Source of the DNA: Tuctoria greenei
Lineage: Eukaryota > Streptophyta > Magnoliopsida > Poales > Poaceae
Length of the DNA: 64,000 nt
Direction: 5' to 3'
Assembly (NCBI GenBank): GCA_036927565.1
Contig: JAYESD010000009.1
Location: 150,248,929-150,312,928 of the forward strand
Positions 20,342-31,893 of the stretch are shown in pieces. The notes under the pieces are model-generated. The model was not told where the DNA came from. It was given only the letters and a program-made list of their open reading frames with translations, and did no database searches. The first letter of the stretch is position 1. The number at the start of each line of letters is the position of its first letter. The translations under genes were made by a program, and so were the position numbers.

Positions 20342-23300
20342 GTTACACGTTTGAGGAAGAAGAACATTTGGATTGTGGATTCAGGTTGCTCACGCCACAT
20401 GACCGGTAACAAAGATTGATTCTCCTCCCTCTCTTTTGTGTCATGTGTAGAGAATGTTACTTTTGCCGATAATTCTTCAACTCCTATAATTTCTAAGGGT
20501 TCGGTTAGAGTAAATGATAACTACACTTTGAAGGATGTGGCAATAGTTAAAAATTTGAAATACAACTTGCTTTCTGTTTCACAACTACTAGATGAAAATC
20601 TGGAAATTATTTTCACCAAAAATTGTTGCAAAGATGTAAATTCAAATAGTGAGCTTATTTTTAACATGTTTCGGTTTGGAAGAGTTTTTAAAGCTGATTT
20701 TGATATGTCTTCCTCTAAGCATAGGTGTCTAGTTGCTAATGATTCAAAGGACTTATATATTTGGCATCGTAGACTTGGTCACGTAGGCTTTAATCATCTA
20801 ACGCGTGTTAGTGCTCTTGATCGCATACGTGGGCTGCCTAAGCTTAAAGGGGATAAAGAAATTGTGTGCTCTTCTTGTAGACATGCTAAAATGGTTGTAG
20901 GTTCACATACTCCTCTCACAATGATCATGACAACTGAACCGGGTCAACTTTTGCACCTTGACACTATAGGACCTTCACGCGTTCAATCCTTCAGAGGTAA
21001 ATGGTATGTTCTTGTGATTGTTGATGATTATTCTAGATACTCTTGGGTTTACTTTATGGCATCTAAGAATGAAGCTTTTAGTCACTTTGGAACTTTATTT
21101 CTTAGATTATCAATTGATCACCCAGGATCTTTAAAAGCAATTAGAAGTGATAACAGAACCGAATTTAAAAATCAATCTTTTGATCATTTTTGTGCTGAAA
21201 ATGGAATATATTATCGATTTTCTTCACCAAATGTACCTCAACAAAACGATGTTGTAGAAAGAAAGAATAGAACCTTAGTTGAGATGGCTAGGACTATGCT
21301 TGATGAATATCAAACTCCTAGGAAATTTTGGGCTGATGCGATTGCAACTGCTTGTTATGTCTCAAATCGTGTTTTCTTGCGCGCTAAGCTAGGTAAAACA
21401 CCATATGAGCTCCGTTTTGGACATAGGCCTAGTGTTACACACTTTCGGGTCTTTGGTTGCAAATGCTTTGTTAAGAAACATGGTAATCTTGATAAATTTG
21501 AACCTAGATCCGTAGATGGCATGTTTTTTGGTTATCCATCTCATACTAGAGGCTACCGTGTGCTTTTACTTGACACTAACAAAATTGTGGAGACTTATGA
21601 AGTGTCTTTTGATGAAGCTAGCCCAGGTACTAGCTCAAACATTGCAGGTCCAGATTCATATCCGCAGGGGGGGAGCATTATCGTTGAAGATGAGGAAGAA
21701 TTGGAGCCGCTGCCCGAAAATTTAGCAGCTAAAGACCTTGGCTCAGCTCCGGATGTTAATTCTCAACCAGCACCGACAACCATCAATGCTGATTCAAATC
21801 ATCCTCAAGTCACAAGCTCATCGATTTGTGATGAACATGAAGAAGAAGAAGCTTGTGAGACATCTGTTCCCTTACGGTTTTACAAAGATCATCCCCCACA
21901 ACAGATGATTGGAAGCTTGCACGAACGAGTCACACGGTCCAGGTTTTGCAATCCAAACTCTCATGCTCATTCTGCTTTTGTTGCTTCTTTTGAACCCAAA
22001 GATATATCACACGCACTCACTAATGAATCTTGGATTATTGCCATGCAAGAAGAGTTAGAAAATTTTGAAAGAAATAATGTTTGGAAACTTGTACCTCCAC
22101 CTCAAGGTCACACTTTAATTGGAACTAAATGGGTATTTAAAAATAAATTAAGTGAGGATAGGGTTGTGGTTAGGAATAAGGCTAGGTTGGTTGCTCAAGG
22201 TTTCACTCAAGTTGAAGGTCTAGATTTTGATGAAACATTTGCTCCTGTTGCTAGATTAGAAGCCATAAGAATTTTGCTAGCTTTTGCTGCATCAAATGGT
22301 TTTAAGCTATATCAAATGGATGTTAAAAGTGCTTTTCTTAATGGCTACATAGATGAGGAGGTTTATGTGAAACAACCACCGGGTTTTGAAAATCCAGATT
22401 TTCCTAATCATGTTTACAAACTGTCCAAAGCCTTGTATGGTCTCAAACAAGCCCCTAGAGCATGGTATGATAGGTTAAAAACATTCTTACTTGAAAAGGG
22501 TTTACCATGGGCAAGGTTGATAAAACTCTTTTTGTGCTTAAGCATGGCAATGACTCATTATTCGTTCAAGTGTATGTGGATGATATCATCTTTGGTTGTG
22601 CTTCTCATGATCTTATGTCCAAGTTTTCAGCAATGATGAGTTCCGAATTTGAAATGAGTATGATGGGTGAACTCACTTACTTTTTGGGGCTGCAAATCAA
22701 GCAAACAAAGGAGGGTGCATTTGTGCATCAAACGAAGTATACAAAAGATCTCCTAAGGCGCTTCAACATGTACAAAAGCAAGCCTCTTCGGACACCAACG
22801 GGAACAGCAACAACACTTGGACTTGATGAAGATGGTGAACCTGTGGATCAAAAAGAATATAGAAGCACGATCGGATCACTTTTTGTACCTCACGGCATCA
22901 AGACCAGACATACAATTCAGTGTATGTCTTTGTGCACGTTTTCAAGCCTCCCCACGCGCTTCACATCGTCAAGCCGTCAAAAGGATTCTCAGGTACTTAC
23001 ATGGAACTCAAGAATTCGGAATTTTTCTTCCTTCTTCTTCAACCATTACTTTGAAAGCTTTTTCGGATGCTGATTTTGGGGGTTGTAGGATTGATAGGAA
23101 AAGTACTTCCGGTGCTTGTCATTTTGTTGGTAATTCTCTTGTTGCTTGGTCCTCTAGAAAACAAAATTCAATTGCACAATCCACAGCCGAATCTGAATAT
23201 GTAGCTGCTGCTAGTGCTTGCTCACAAATTCTTTGGATTGTTCAAACACTTAAGGACTATGGGGTTGATCTAGATAGTGTTCCACTGTTCTGTGATAACA

Positions 23301-23527
23301 CTAGTGCCATTTGCATTGCTAAAAACCCCGTGCAACATTCTAGAACTAATCACATTGACATTAGGTATCACTTTCTCCGAGATAATGTTGAAAAAGGAAA
23401 CATTGTGCTTCACCATGTAGATACCGAACAACAATTGGCTAACATTTTTACAAAACCTTTGGATTTCACTCATTTTTGTTACATTCGTAGTGAAATAGGG
23501 GTTATGCATCCTCATGGCTTAAATTGA
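20342..23527 (+). pseudogene. pol: Copia-1 pol: protease, integrase, RT, RNase H
   Basis: In frame with the preceding gag part, separated by TAG. Protease has WIVDSGCSRHMTG near 20371, followed by a private stop TGA at 20417. The integrase finger (HRRLGHVGFNH...CSSC) and core follow: LHLDTIGPS, RSDNRTEF (usually DNGTEF) and VVERKNRT, so D, D and E are present although neighbours changed. RT keeps FKLYQMDVKSAFLNG, ALYGLKQAPRAWYDRL and VYVDDIIFG. RNase H has SDADFGGCRIDRKSTSG, AQSTAESEYVAA and FCDNTSAICIAKNP. Single-base frameshifts lie near 22495 (one A fewer in an A-run) and 22882 (one extra T). The ORF ends IGVMHPHGLN at 23527. Confidence 0.9.
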
Positions 23528-24523
23528 GGGGGAGTTTTCAAACTTGGGAAGTCTATGTGTGAATCTGAAATTAAAATAATATGAGCATAGTATTTCATAC
23601 ATATATGCCTTTGTGATTCCTTTTACATGCTGAAAGTTCTTACTACATTACTCATGTTATACATTTTATAGTTTTTGCCATGTCTAGTAATTGGAATAAT
23701 TACTTACACTAAAACTGGTCATGGTCGAACTTTCTTGCTGTTTTGAACTTGTTACATGTTCACAAGTGCTTTTAATCATTAAGAATTAATCAAGTAATCA
23801 ACTCACATGTTGAGTTTTTTATGAACAAATATAAATTGAGAAAATATCAAGAGAATATGCATGCATCGCACTTTCTTTTTTGAGATGGCTTATCATTGCA
23901 CTTAGATATGAACTTGGAAGAAGTTGTGTATGACTAAAACCATGTCCTTAAGCTTCTGATTGTCAAATGACATAGGCTTGGCTTGGTTGGTTAGAATAAG
24001 GCAGATGTGCATATAATCTCTTGCAAATATCATATGATCTAAATTTATGCTTTGAAAAATAATAAAATGCAGCAACTAGTGTCATGATTTCAGGTTTTGA
24101 AATAGTTAAGTTTGTGAGATCATGACTTGCTTAAATTGAAAATTACATTTGATCTCTAGCATGGCTTACACTACTTTATGTATCTCATTGATGTGATAAT
24201 GTAAGGTACCTGATAGTATGACTTGGATGAGCTTTGTTTATATGTATATGTTATAATATGCTCATAACAACTAAAGTTGGAGAGATAATTTGTTTATATG
24301 CTCATGACTTGCTGAATACATTGTCAAAGGGGGAGAGATAAGCATGAAGAGAAAGAGAATTTGTGCATAAGGAGAGATAATAAAGGGGGAGAGATAATAT
24401 GGGATAATTTTTAGATTTTCTTCTTATTTTACTTTTGATTTACAAAGGGGAGAAATTGCCTTCAAAACTTTTATGTGAATAAGCCAATGTTCGGATTTTA
24501 AATGGTGTTGCCAATGCATTCAT
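23528..24523 (+). other. Copia-1 3' noncoding region with repeated PPT-like tracts
   Basis: No ORF, so no env-like gene. AG-rich tracts of the form AAAGGGGGAGA occur just after the pol stop (23525), near 24326, 24373 and 24455, ahead of the true PPT at the LTR. The same layout is seen in Copia-2. Confidence 0.8.
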
Positions 24524-24524
24524 C

Positions 24525-24534
24525 AAGGGGGAGA
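24525..24534 (+). other. Copia-1 polypurine tract
   Basis: AAGGGGGAGA directly precedes the 3' LTR (24536). Confidence 0.88.
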
Positions 24535-24535
24535 T

Positions 24536-26056
24536 TGTAAGACCTATGCGTGCTGAATACATTGGCTTGTAGTAAATACACTTGCCATTGACGATAAAAG
24601 TTTGGAATATCACCTAAACACCTTTTTATCAAGGTCTGGAACTTGACCGCAGTGCTTCTGCTTTTCCCGCAGTGCTTCTGTTTTTCATTTGCAATGTTTT
24701 GTACTTTCTTTAAATCTCTGGAAAGATTGCTTAGTATTCATTTGCTAAGTTTTTGGTGCGTTTTGGATGATATGGCTGATATTGTTTTGCTATGCTTTGC
24801 AACATGCTTATGTGAGGTGCTCACGTAAGGTGTTGTGTTTGGAACTAACTTGAGTCAAGTCGAGGACTTGGGCTCGTATGAATTGGTTGTTTATTCATGT
24901 GCAAGTGTTGCTTGAGTTCAAGACATGGCTGGTGATGGGATCCATTGGACTAGTCTCAGGGAGGAGATGAGGTTCCAACAACCAAATTCAGGAGGAATTG
25001 TGGTTGAGGTGATCATGAGGTTGTCCAGCATGATTGAATCAAGAACAATGCATGTGAAGGTATCATGGACGTCATTGGAAGATGTTTGCACGTGTGCAAG
25101 GAGTGCATGGACGTGGCTACATGGTTCTAAGACGTGATGAAGAGATGTGGACGTAAAGAGTTGGTCGTAAAGGTCCAACCGACTAGGTTATGGACTTAGG
25201 CTGCGGCTGAGTCAGGTTTGACTCAAATATGGAAAGATTTGAGTTGGTTATGATAGGATTTCGTGTGAGTCACGAATTTGAGTTGTTTAGGAATGTGGGA
25301 TATGTTCCTAAGGTGTTTGGAAGTCTTAAGATTGCTTCTATCTGCGTATAGAAGAATCCTAAGCAGTTATGGAAAGTTACGATTTGTGAACAGAGTAGGA
25401 TTAGGTTCCTGATCTGAGTTGAGTTGGCTTTCGAGCTGGTTATATAAGCAAGGGAGCCCAGAGCTCGTGGTGCACGACTTTGGGGCTGTTCCTCTTATGT
25501 TCTATTGAACAAAATTCATAGTTTAAAGGAACTTTTGTGCCTTGTTCGTCCGACTTGTTCCAGACAAGTTTTACTCGTCGAGTTTCTAGACAACACTACC
25601 TTTCGTCGGTGGTTATATCATAACTCGAGTTTTACAGATCCAATTGATGTGATTCTTTATGGGTTGTCTTCACAACTTGATTATCTATCATCTGTCAAAA
25701 TTTCACGGTCATTGGATTTGTGGTCTATGATCTACACGAGTTTCTTTGCAGCGTTCCAGAACTGTTTTTTTCTCGGGTAGGGCAGATTGACCTTTGTTTG
25801 ATCATTCGATCATAACTTGAGTTTTTCTCAACGGATTTGAGTGATTCTTGTTGTGTTGTCTTCGTAACTTGATTCTCTCTGATATCTATCACTTTTGTCA
25901 CAGTCAAACACATTTAGATTAGTCTCACACACGATTTCTTTAACAGATTGTTTTTCTACCGAAGGGGTTGGGGTTTAATTGGTTCCGCTGCGTAAGATTT
26001 TTAAATCTACCATTCACCCCCCTCTGGTAGCTTTTCATGTGCTCTTCGATCCTACA
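24536..26056 (+). repeat. Copia-1 3' LTR (1521 bp)
   Basis: It starts TGTAAGACC and ends GATCCTACA, and is followed by the target duplicate GAGTT. Confidence 0.93.
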
Positions 26057-26951
26057 GAGTTGCATCGTCTATCCTTTCGGGTTCAAACATTGTTGATGGC
26101 CTACTCGTCTGAATGCCGCCAAGCAAATCTAGGGTTGGAGTGTGCTATGGACTTAGCCTGGTCATGCACCCTAAGTACGCCACTCTACCTACATCCTGAC
26201 AGCCCAGAGTAAGGCGAGTCTAGAAACGATCAGACCTGAAGGAAGCAAGACAACACTCTTGATTGTATTTAGAATTGTGTTTGGCCTAAAACTTTCTCGA
26301 GAATAGTAAGACGCAATGAAGTTATAGATAGGAAACGGATTTTACTGTTTTTCTTGACTTTAGTGTGCAGGAAAAATAAATAAGCTCCAACATCCTCTAG
26401 GCGGCTTGTGGTCGATGTTCAAACATTGACATCGAGCATCTCTGGAGCTACTCAGTTCTGGTAAAGCTAAGGGGCAAGCCGTCAACGTGAAGATGGTGGA
26501 AAGACTCTAAAGTGGAGTCTGACGTTGACACAACACGTGTTCACGGAGGCCACAGCTGGAGCTGCCAAGCTCCGACACCCCAGAAGGCTAACCATCAATG
26601 TTTTACGCATTGATGGAGACTACAGCCGGAGCTACTAAGCTCCGGTGAAGGTCAATGCCGGATCCACTAAGCTCTGACAGCCTCAGGGGGCCTACACTAT
26701 CGAAGACTTCGGACCTACATTCTACAAGTTTGAAGCACGCAAGTCTTCAACAACCATTACATCCTCTTGGTACATGTCCACAATCAAATTGTGTACATCT
26801 ACCAGGGGCCAAGTGAGACAAAGGTGGTGTTGAAGACAAAAAATGAAATTCGAATTCACAAAAATTTGGATTTCATTCATCTGGAGACAAGAGATTACAA
26901 AATTGGAGAAGAAGAAGAGAAAATACAAGCGGGAGCTACAGAGAGATGGTC
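26057..26951 (+). other. Gypsy-1 post-pol region, right part, with conserved repeats
   Basis: Resumes Gypsy-1 after Copia-1. Positions about 26500-26700 hold imperfect repeats built on GGAGCTACTAAGCTCCG plus a CAGGGGGCC motif. These parallel the clearer 69-bp tandem repeats of Gypsy-2 (56750-56980). A stem-loop-like element follows at 26768-26804. No plus-strand gene is seen. Confidence 0.6.
26768..26804. promoter_or_regulatory. Stem-loop-like motif between pol and antisense ORF (Gypsy-1)
   Basis: TGGTACATGT is followed after 17 nt by ACATCTACCA, an imperfect inverted repeat. The same arms occur at the same place in Gypsy-2 (56991-57028). It lies about 150 bp beyond the stop of the antisense ORF, where 3' ends of convergent transcripts are expected. 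Confidence 0.5.
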
Positions 26952-29900
26952 CTAGACCCTACGGAAGAACTGGGCGACCTTCTGGGCCACCTCCGACACG
27001 CTGGCTCGGGCGGCTTCACCCTCTCCTTCGATGGGGCCTTCAAGCACCGGGTCCAGAGGGAATTGAGGGTCCCGGCTGGTGTAGCACGTTAGCACAAACT
27101 CTGCGATGTTCTTCGCCAGGGACTGACCCTCTGTTTCCAGTTGGTCCGCGATGACATCGCCCATCTTGGAGAGCTTGTTGCCTGCTAAACTCAGTGCCTC
27201 CAACGCCTGGTCCAGCTCCGGCTCCGGATCATTCGGACGCACAGGACTGAAGCCCATTGGCGTCAGCACGTCGTTGGCCTTGCCCAGGAAGTCCCAAACT
27301 TGTTGGGACTCCGCAAACCTTGCACCATGCATCTCCTCCAAGGATCTTTTGGCCGCCACAAGCTCCGAGCTCTCCGGAGCAAGAAGCTTGACCTCTTTGG
27401 AATTCTGCTGAATCGTTTCAGCAACCTACCTTTCGAGTTTGTTGAGGTCTTCCTCCCGGAGGTGGATCTCATTCCGGCAGTTGACCAGATCCTTCTCTCG
27501 GCCCTGTACTTTCTTCTCCCTGGCGGCAATGGCATTCTCCTGCTTATAGAGATCTTGCCCTCGCTCCCAGGCCTTCTTCTCCTCCTCCTCGCAATGCTCC
27601 TCCAATTTCTTGGTACGTTCTTCGAGGCCCTTGTCAGCCAGAGCTGTCTTTTGGACAAGATCTTCCTCCCTCTTCATGAGGTCGTCCCGTAGCTCCAGGA
27701 ATTTCTGCTCTTCATCTTCGAGCCGTCTCTCCCTCGCTTCAAGAGCCTCCCGGCGCTTGACGAGACTATCGTGGATGGCGGTGAGCCTTTCCTGGCGATC
27801 ATCCGCTGCGCTATTTGCAGCCTTGGCCTGCTCATAGATGGCCCGGGACTGGTTGTTAAGGGTCCGCGTCATGCTTTCCCTCTCATCCAACAACTTACCC
27901 CAGTACTCTAGGCGGACCTTCTCCCTTTGCACCCACTCCTTGTCCTCAGTCAGCCTCGACTGCGGCAGCTTGGTCTCGAAATGGAGTCGGTTGCGCCACC
28001 TCCTAAGGGTTTGGCGTTCCTCCTCGAGGGCCTTGCTGTCGTGGTAGAAGGCCAACTGGACCAAGCGAAGACTAGAGTAGGCGTTGTCGATAGACAACAA
28101 TAGGGGGATTAGGTCCGGACCTGCCGGGGTCCTCTCTACTGGCTCTAGTGGATCTTCAGCAACAAAAACTGGGTCCCACTCTACAAGAGCAGTCCCCTGA
28201 GCTTCCATGGCACTAGGGTCGTCCTCCGGGATAGCCTCGGCCGCCGCCGAGGAAGTACTTGCAGCCGAAGTTCCAACCTCCAGAATTGACTCCAAAGGCC
28301 CAGCCGCCAGGTCATCAACAACTAGCCCCTCCGGCGGGGGGCCAACAGCTTCATCTTGGCACTCTGGCTCAGCAGCGGGCACCTCCGGACCACCGCTTCC
28401 AGAGCGGGTGTTGAAGGTTCAGTCGGAGCAGAAGCTACTTCTGGCGCCAGCGCAAGCGCCTCCTCCGCCTCTGGCTCGGGCGCTGGCGCTTCGACCACCA
28501 AAGGCTCAGGCACCGACACCTCCGCAGCAACTGGCTCAGACGCCGGAACCTCTTCAACGGCCAGCTCCACAGCCGAAACTTCTGCAGCAACCGGCTCTAC
28601 CGCCGGAGCTTCCTCGACAACCGACTCAAGTGCTGGAGCTTCATCAACACCCGGCTCTACCGCCGGGACCTCATCAACCACTGGCTCGACTGCCGGGGCT
28701 TCAACAACATCCAGCTCTAGGGCCGGAATCGCAGCTACCTCCGGCTCTGCGGCCGGAGCGTCCAACATCTCAGCATCCAAGCCCAGAGCTTCAACCTCCG
28801 GGGCTGGCGCCGCTGGTACATCTTCATTCCCGTGGTCCGGCGCTACCACAGGAGCTTTTGGGGATGAGTCGAGGTCCAAAACCACGACAACCAGCGCCGG
28901 GGCTGCCGCAGCCTCAGCCACCTCTTGGGGTGGCGCTAGAATCGGAGCCGGAACTTCAGCCTACACAGCCTCAACCGCTGCTGTAGGAATCGGAGCTTCA
29001 GCCCTTTTCTTGGGCACGTTGTGGATGAAGGACAAAGAAACTCAAAATACAGTTAACAATAAAACAACTGACTGAGGTAAAAAAAAAATCAAAAATTACC
29101 TCAGAAGGCTTCCACACCAGTTACCACGGAACCTCTTCTCCGGACGCTCCGGACTGGCCCCAGCTGCCAGTGGCGTGGTAGTCCCGAAGGGTCCCCCGGA
29201 GCTTGCTGCTGCTATAGGCGTTGCTCTGGTCGAGGCCCCCCTCGACCGGGAAGGACCTCCGGACCCAGAGCCCTCAGCTGGCCCTAGTACCGGAGTCACT
29301 TGGCCGGAGCTAGCACCCTGGGAAGATGCCGCTACTGGAGTAGATGACGCTGTTGTAGACCTCCCCCTCCGGGGAGAAGGAGCCGCCACGGAAGAAGCAG
29401 GCCTAACGGACCTTCTGTCGGCATGCTTCCTCTTACGGCTCGAGCGCTTGGCCAATTCCTTGCCCTTGCCGACGACTTCGGTTCTTGGCTTAGGGGCGGG
29501 AACAGAGCCACCTTCAGGAGCTTCGGAGATTGCCAACCCGGTGGTCGAGCGCCTCTCAACAACACCAAGATCGTCAAGCACCGACATCGTCCACCGGAGC
29601 TCCCTGCTGAATTCTGCCTCCATGTTCAGAGGGAGGAAATCTACCGACGGAGCCAAGTCGTTGCCCTCGACGTCGATGCCGTCCTGGAACTTCTTGAGGT
29701 GGAACTCCAAAGTTGCACCCTCCATGTTGGACTTCAAACCGGTCTCGATCCGGTCGTCGTCCAGCATACTGTTGAGGGCCCAAGCAAGCTTCTCCCTCCT
29801 CTTCAGCGGAGCCCACCTGTTGGTCAAGAAGTTGCAAAACACCGCCTGAGGAGTCACCCCTCCTTCCACGCACAGGCAGATCCTGGTCAGAGCAGGGTTG

Positions 29901-30475
29901 AAGGCGTCCGATAACACTGGAGCTTCACTCCAAACTGCAGTGTCAATGTTGGGGAGGCCTTCCGGCAGTTCCAGCTTCTCGTGCTCCTCCACCCTGATGA
30001 CAATCCAATACTTCTTCCAGTCGTCCCACTTCCCAGAAGAGAACGACCGCAAGTACTTGTACGGGCACTTCTTGCGCTTCACAAAATAGTAGAAGCCAAG
30101 GTACTCGTCACTCCTGCCCGTAGTTTGGACAGTGAAGAAGGTGCAGAAGAGCTCAATGCAGGGGGGAATGCCCACCCACATCTCGCAGAAGTGGACAAAG
30201 ATTGACACCAGCAGAATGGAGTGGGGGCCAAGGTGGTACAGCTACATACCATAGAAGTCTAGCAGCATCAAGAAGAAAGAGGAGAAAGGTGGGATCAGTC
30301 CCACCAAGGCGTACGCGGAGAAGTACACCATGTCGCCGGCGTGTTCCTTCTCGAACAGAAGCTTGCCGACGTGGACCAAGTGGTTGAAGAAGTCAGGGGA
30401 CTATCCCATGAGGGCCCGAACCTTCTTCAAATCGTCATCAGACTTCAGTCGGCTCTGGCGGAGACCCAACTCCAT
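26952..30475 (-). pseudogene. Gypsy-1 antisense ORF (aORF)
   Basis: Read from ATG at 30475 (MELGLRQSRLK) to TAG at 26952. The N-terminal about 270 codons match the plant 'putative gypsy type transposon' family (Transposase_28): LFEKEHAGDMVYFSAYALVG, FVHFCEMWVGI, YYFVKRK, FSSGKWDDWKKYW, EGGVTPQAVFCNFLTNRWAP. A basic region KRSSRKRKHADRRS could be a nuclear localisation signal. A possible short intron lies near 28985-29095. Then comes a 10-residue EAPA.EPV.. repeat (28436-28840), a long coiled coil (28380-27426) and a conserved C-terminal block (VWDFLGKANDVLTPMGFSPVRP, ADQLETEGQSLAKNIAEFVLTCY). Stops at 30401, 30242 and 27426 and a frameshift near 28370 break it. Such extra antisense ORFs are described for Tat-lineage elements. 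Function is unknown. Confidence 0.8.
28436..28840 (-). repeat. 30-bp minisatellite encoding a 10-residue repeat in the aORF
   Basis: About 13 diverged units encode a Pro/Ala/Glu/Val pattern such as EAPAVEPVVD. Frames on the plus strand here are by-products of this repeat. Confidence 0.75.
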
Positions 30476-31012
30476 CGCGGCACAACGAGGCAAGAGAGGA
30501 AAAGCAAGTGAATGTTTGAAAGGTTTGAGCGCAAGTTCGAATGAAAGGCGTAAAGAACCCCAAACAGAGCGTGCTTTCCTTCTTAAGTAAGCCCCCGCAA
30601 TGCCTGGATGGAAACCGCGGAGGAGCCAACGATACCAGTCAAAAATTTCACACCGCCAATGACAAGGGGGCCCGGGGCCACCCCGATGATCAAGTCGAGG
30701 TTCTTACCCCAGGCGAACAGTTATCATCATGAAAGGCGGGAAACCCAAAGGTGGCGGCTTGACAGGGCGCGCGGAACCGATACGATTTTCGTATCGGGAA
30801 TCGGCGACCTTCAATTGCGTGAGATCCGCACACTGAGATCTCACCTGCCGCCTCCTGGATATGCCACGCGGCGGAAGTTTAACTGCGAACAATCGCCAAC
30901 GGCACGACCGAAGACCCTTGAAGACACGGCGAAAAAACCGAAGAATGGACCCACCTCTGGCGGAATGACTTCATCCAAAAGTTCTCTCCTGGAGGTGAGC
31001 CCAGGGGGCCAC
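30476..31012 (-). promoter_or_regulatory. aORF upstream region and Gypsy-1 PPT region
   Basis: On the minus strand TACTTAAGAAGG (30579-30590) and a following GCGCAAGTTCGAATGAAAGG-like block are shared with Gypsy-2 (61069-61080 and adjoining), about 105-135 nt upstream of both aORF start codons. This may be the antisense promoter or leader. The PPT-like CCCAGGGGGCCAC lies just before the 3' LTR at 31013. Confidence 0.45.
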
Positions 31013-31893
31013 TATCGGTACCCTCCGTACCGGATACCCCTTGGGATTGCAAAGATCATAAGGAAACTCCATCTACCAGATTTGAAGACCCCCGAAGGCC
31101 CCACATGTCAGGCGTAACTGGATCTGCTTCCCCGACATGGTTAGTCCCAGGGCCGCCATGTGTATCATAAGACCAGAGCTATCACCCACATATGGGAAGC
31201 TCCGGTCAGAATACCAGTATGGCACCCCCGGACCTAACCCCAGACAGAGGGAAGCTCCAGCACTGAAACGTGTCCAGTAGCACCGGACCTACTCGTCCAC
31301 GACGGTAAGCTCTGGTGCTGCCACGTGGCGACCGCCGGATCTTCAACTTCAACAATTAGGTTGGTGGACCCCCCAACGGCTCCGGACCTTCAAGGAGCAA
31401 TCAAAGACTTCAAGACCCGATTAAGTGTCATTAATACCATATTAATGACACATAATCGGATGACCCTTAATACTGGTAACGACACTGTTAACGCTCGTTA
31501 CCAGGCTATTAAGGGTAATTAACCTCATTTATTGTGTATCAAGCATGTGTAACCGCCGGGGCCACATGTCGGGCTAGGCTAACGGTGTAATGACCAGTCC
31601 TTGTACTATAAAAGGACTGGTCGACGATACACAAGGGACAGTTCCAGACCACTACGAAACTCCCTGAGCTAGACGAGCTTCTTCTTCTGGAGCTTCTTCT
31701 AGACTCACACGCTTAATACAACACCAACACACCATGTGGAGTAGGGTATTACGCTCAGGCAGCCCGAACCACGTAAATCTCTGTGTACACTTGTCTTTCA
31801 CCTTCTTGAATCTCTGCGCGCCCATTACCGAACTATAACTCCTCGATCTACCAAAGGTAGTGTCGAGAGATCTGCCGGATCCAAACGCCGACA
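31013..31893 (+). repeat. Gypsy-1 3' LTR (881 bp)
   Basis: Same length as the 5' LTR with scattered substitutions. The first two bases are TA instead of TG. Confidence 0.92.

Larger units (their letters stand above)
16472..26056 (+). mobile_element. Copia-1: complete Sirevirus-like retrotransposon nested in Gypsy-1
   Basis: LTRs at 16472-18036 and 24536-26056 are near-identical and bracket a tRNA-Met PBS, gag, PR-INT-RT-RH (Copia order) and a PPT. A perfect 5-bp duplication GAGTT flanks it (16467-16471 and 26057-26061). Long gag with coiled coil and several PPT-like tracts after pol are Sirevirus traits. Coding sequence is broken at few places compared with the surrounding Gypsy-1, consistent with a younger insertion. 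Confidence 0.93.
9255..31893 (+). mobile_element. Gypsy-1: Tat/Retrand-like LTR retrotransposon, interrupted by Copia-1
   Basis: Two 881-bp LTRs (9255-10135 and 31013-31893) bracket PBS, gag, protease, RT, RNase H, integrase and an antisense ORF. The flanks GGTGG (9250-9254) and TGTGG (31894-31898) match at 4 of 5 positions, compatible with a decayed target duplication. The first bases of the 3' LTR are TA instead of TG. Order PR-RT-RH-INT marks Gypsy. The extra antisense ORF and GGCGCGCC-containing PBS point to the Tat lineage. All enzymes are inactivated. Copia-1 sits at 16472-26056 between pol and the antisense ORF. Confidence 0.9.

Noticed and set aside
22490..22500. A shared RT frameshift in Copia-1 and Copia-2 that might be programmed
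   Set aside because: The two copies lost an A in different A-runs (near 22495 and near 39815), so these are independent mutations.
23528..24523. An env-like gene downstream of Copia-1 pol, as in some Sireviruses
   Set aside because: No open frame of useful length exists here or in Copia-2.
28207..29075. Two long plus-strand frames rich in Pro, Ala, Gly and Ser
   Set aside because: They are shadows of the 30-bp minisatellite in the antisense ORF; the minus frame has domains conserved in Gypsy-2, these do not.
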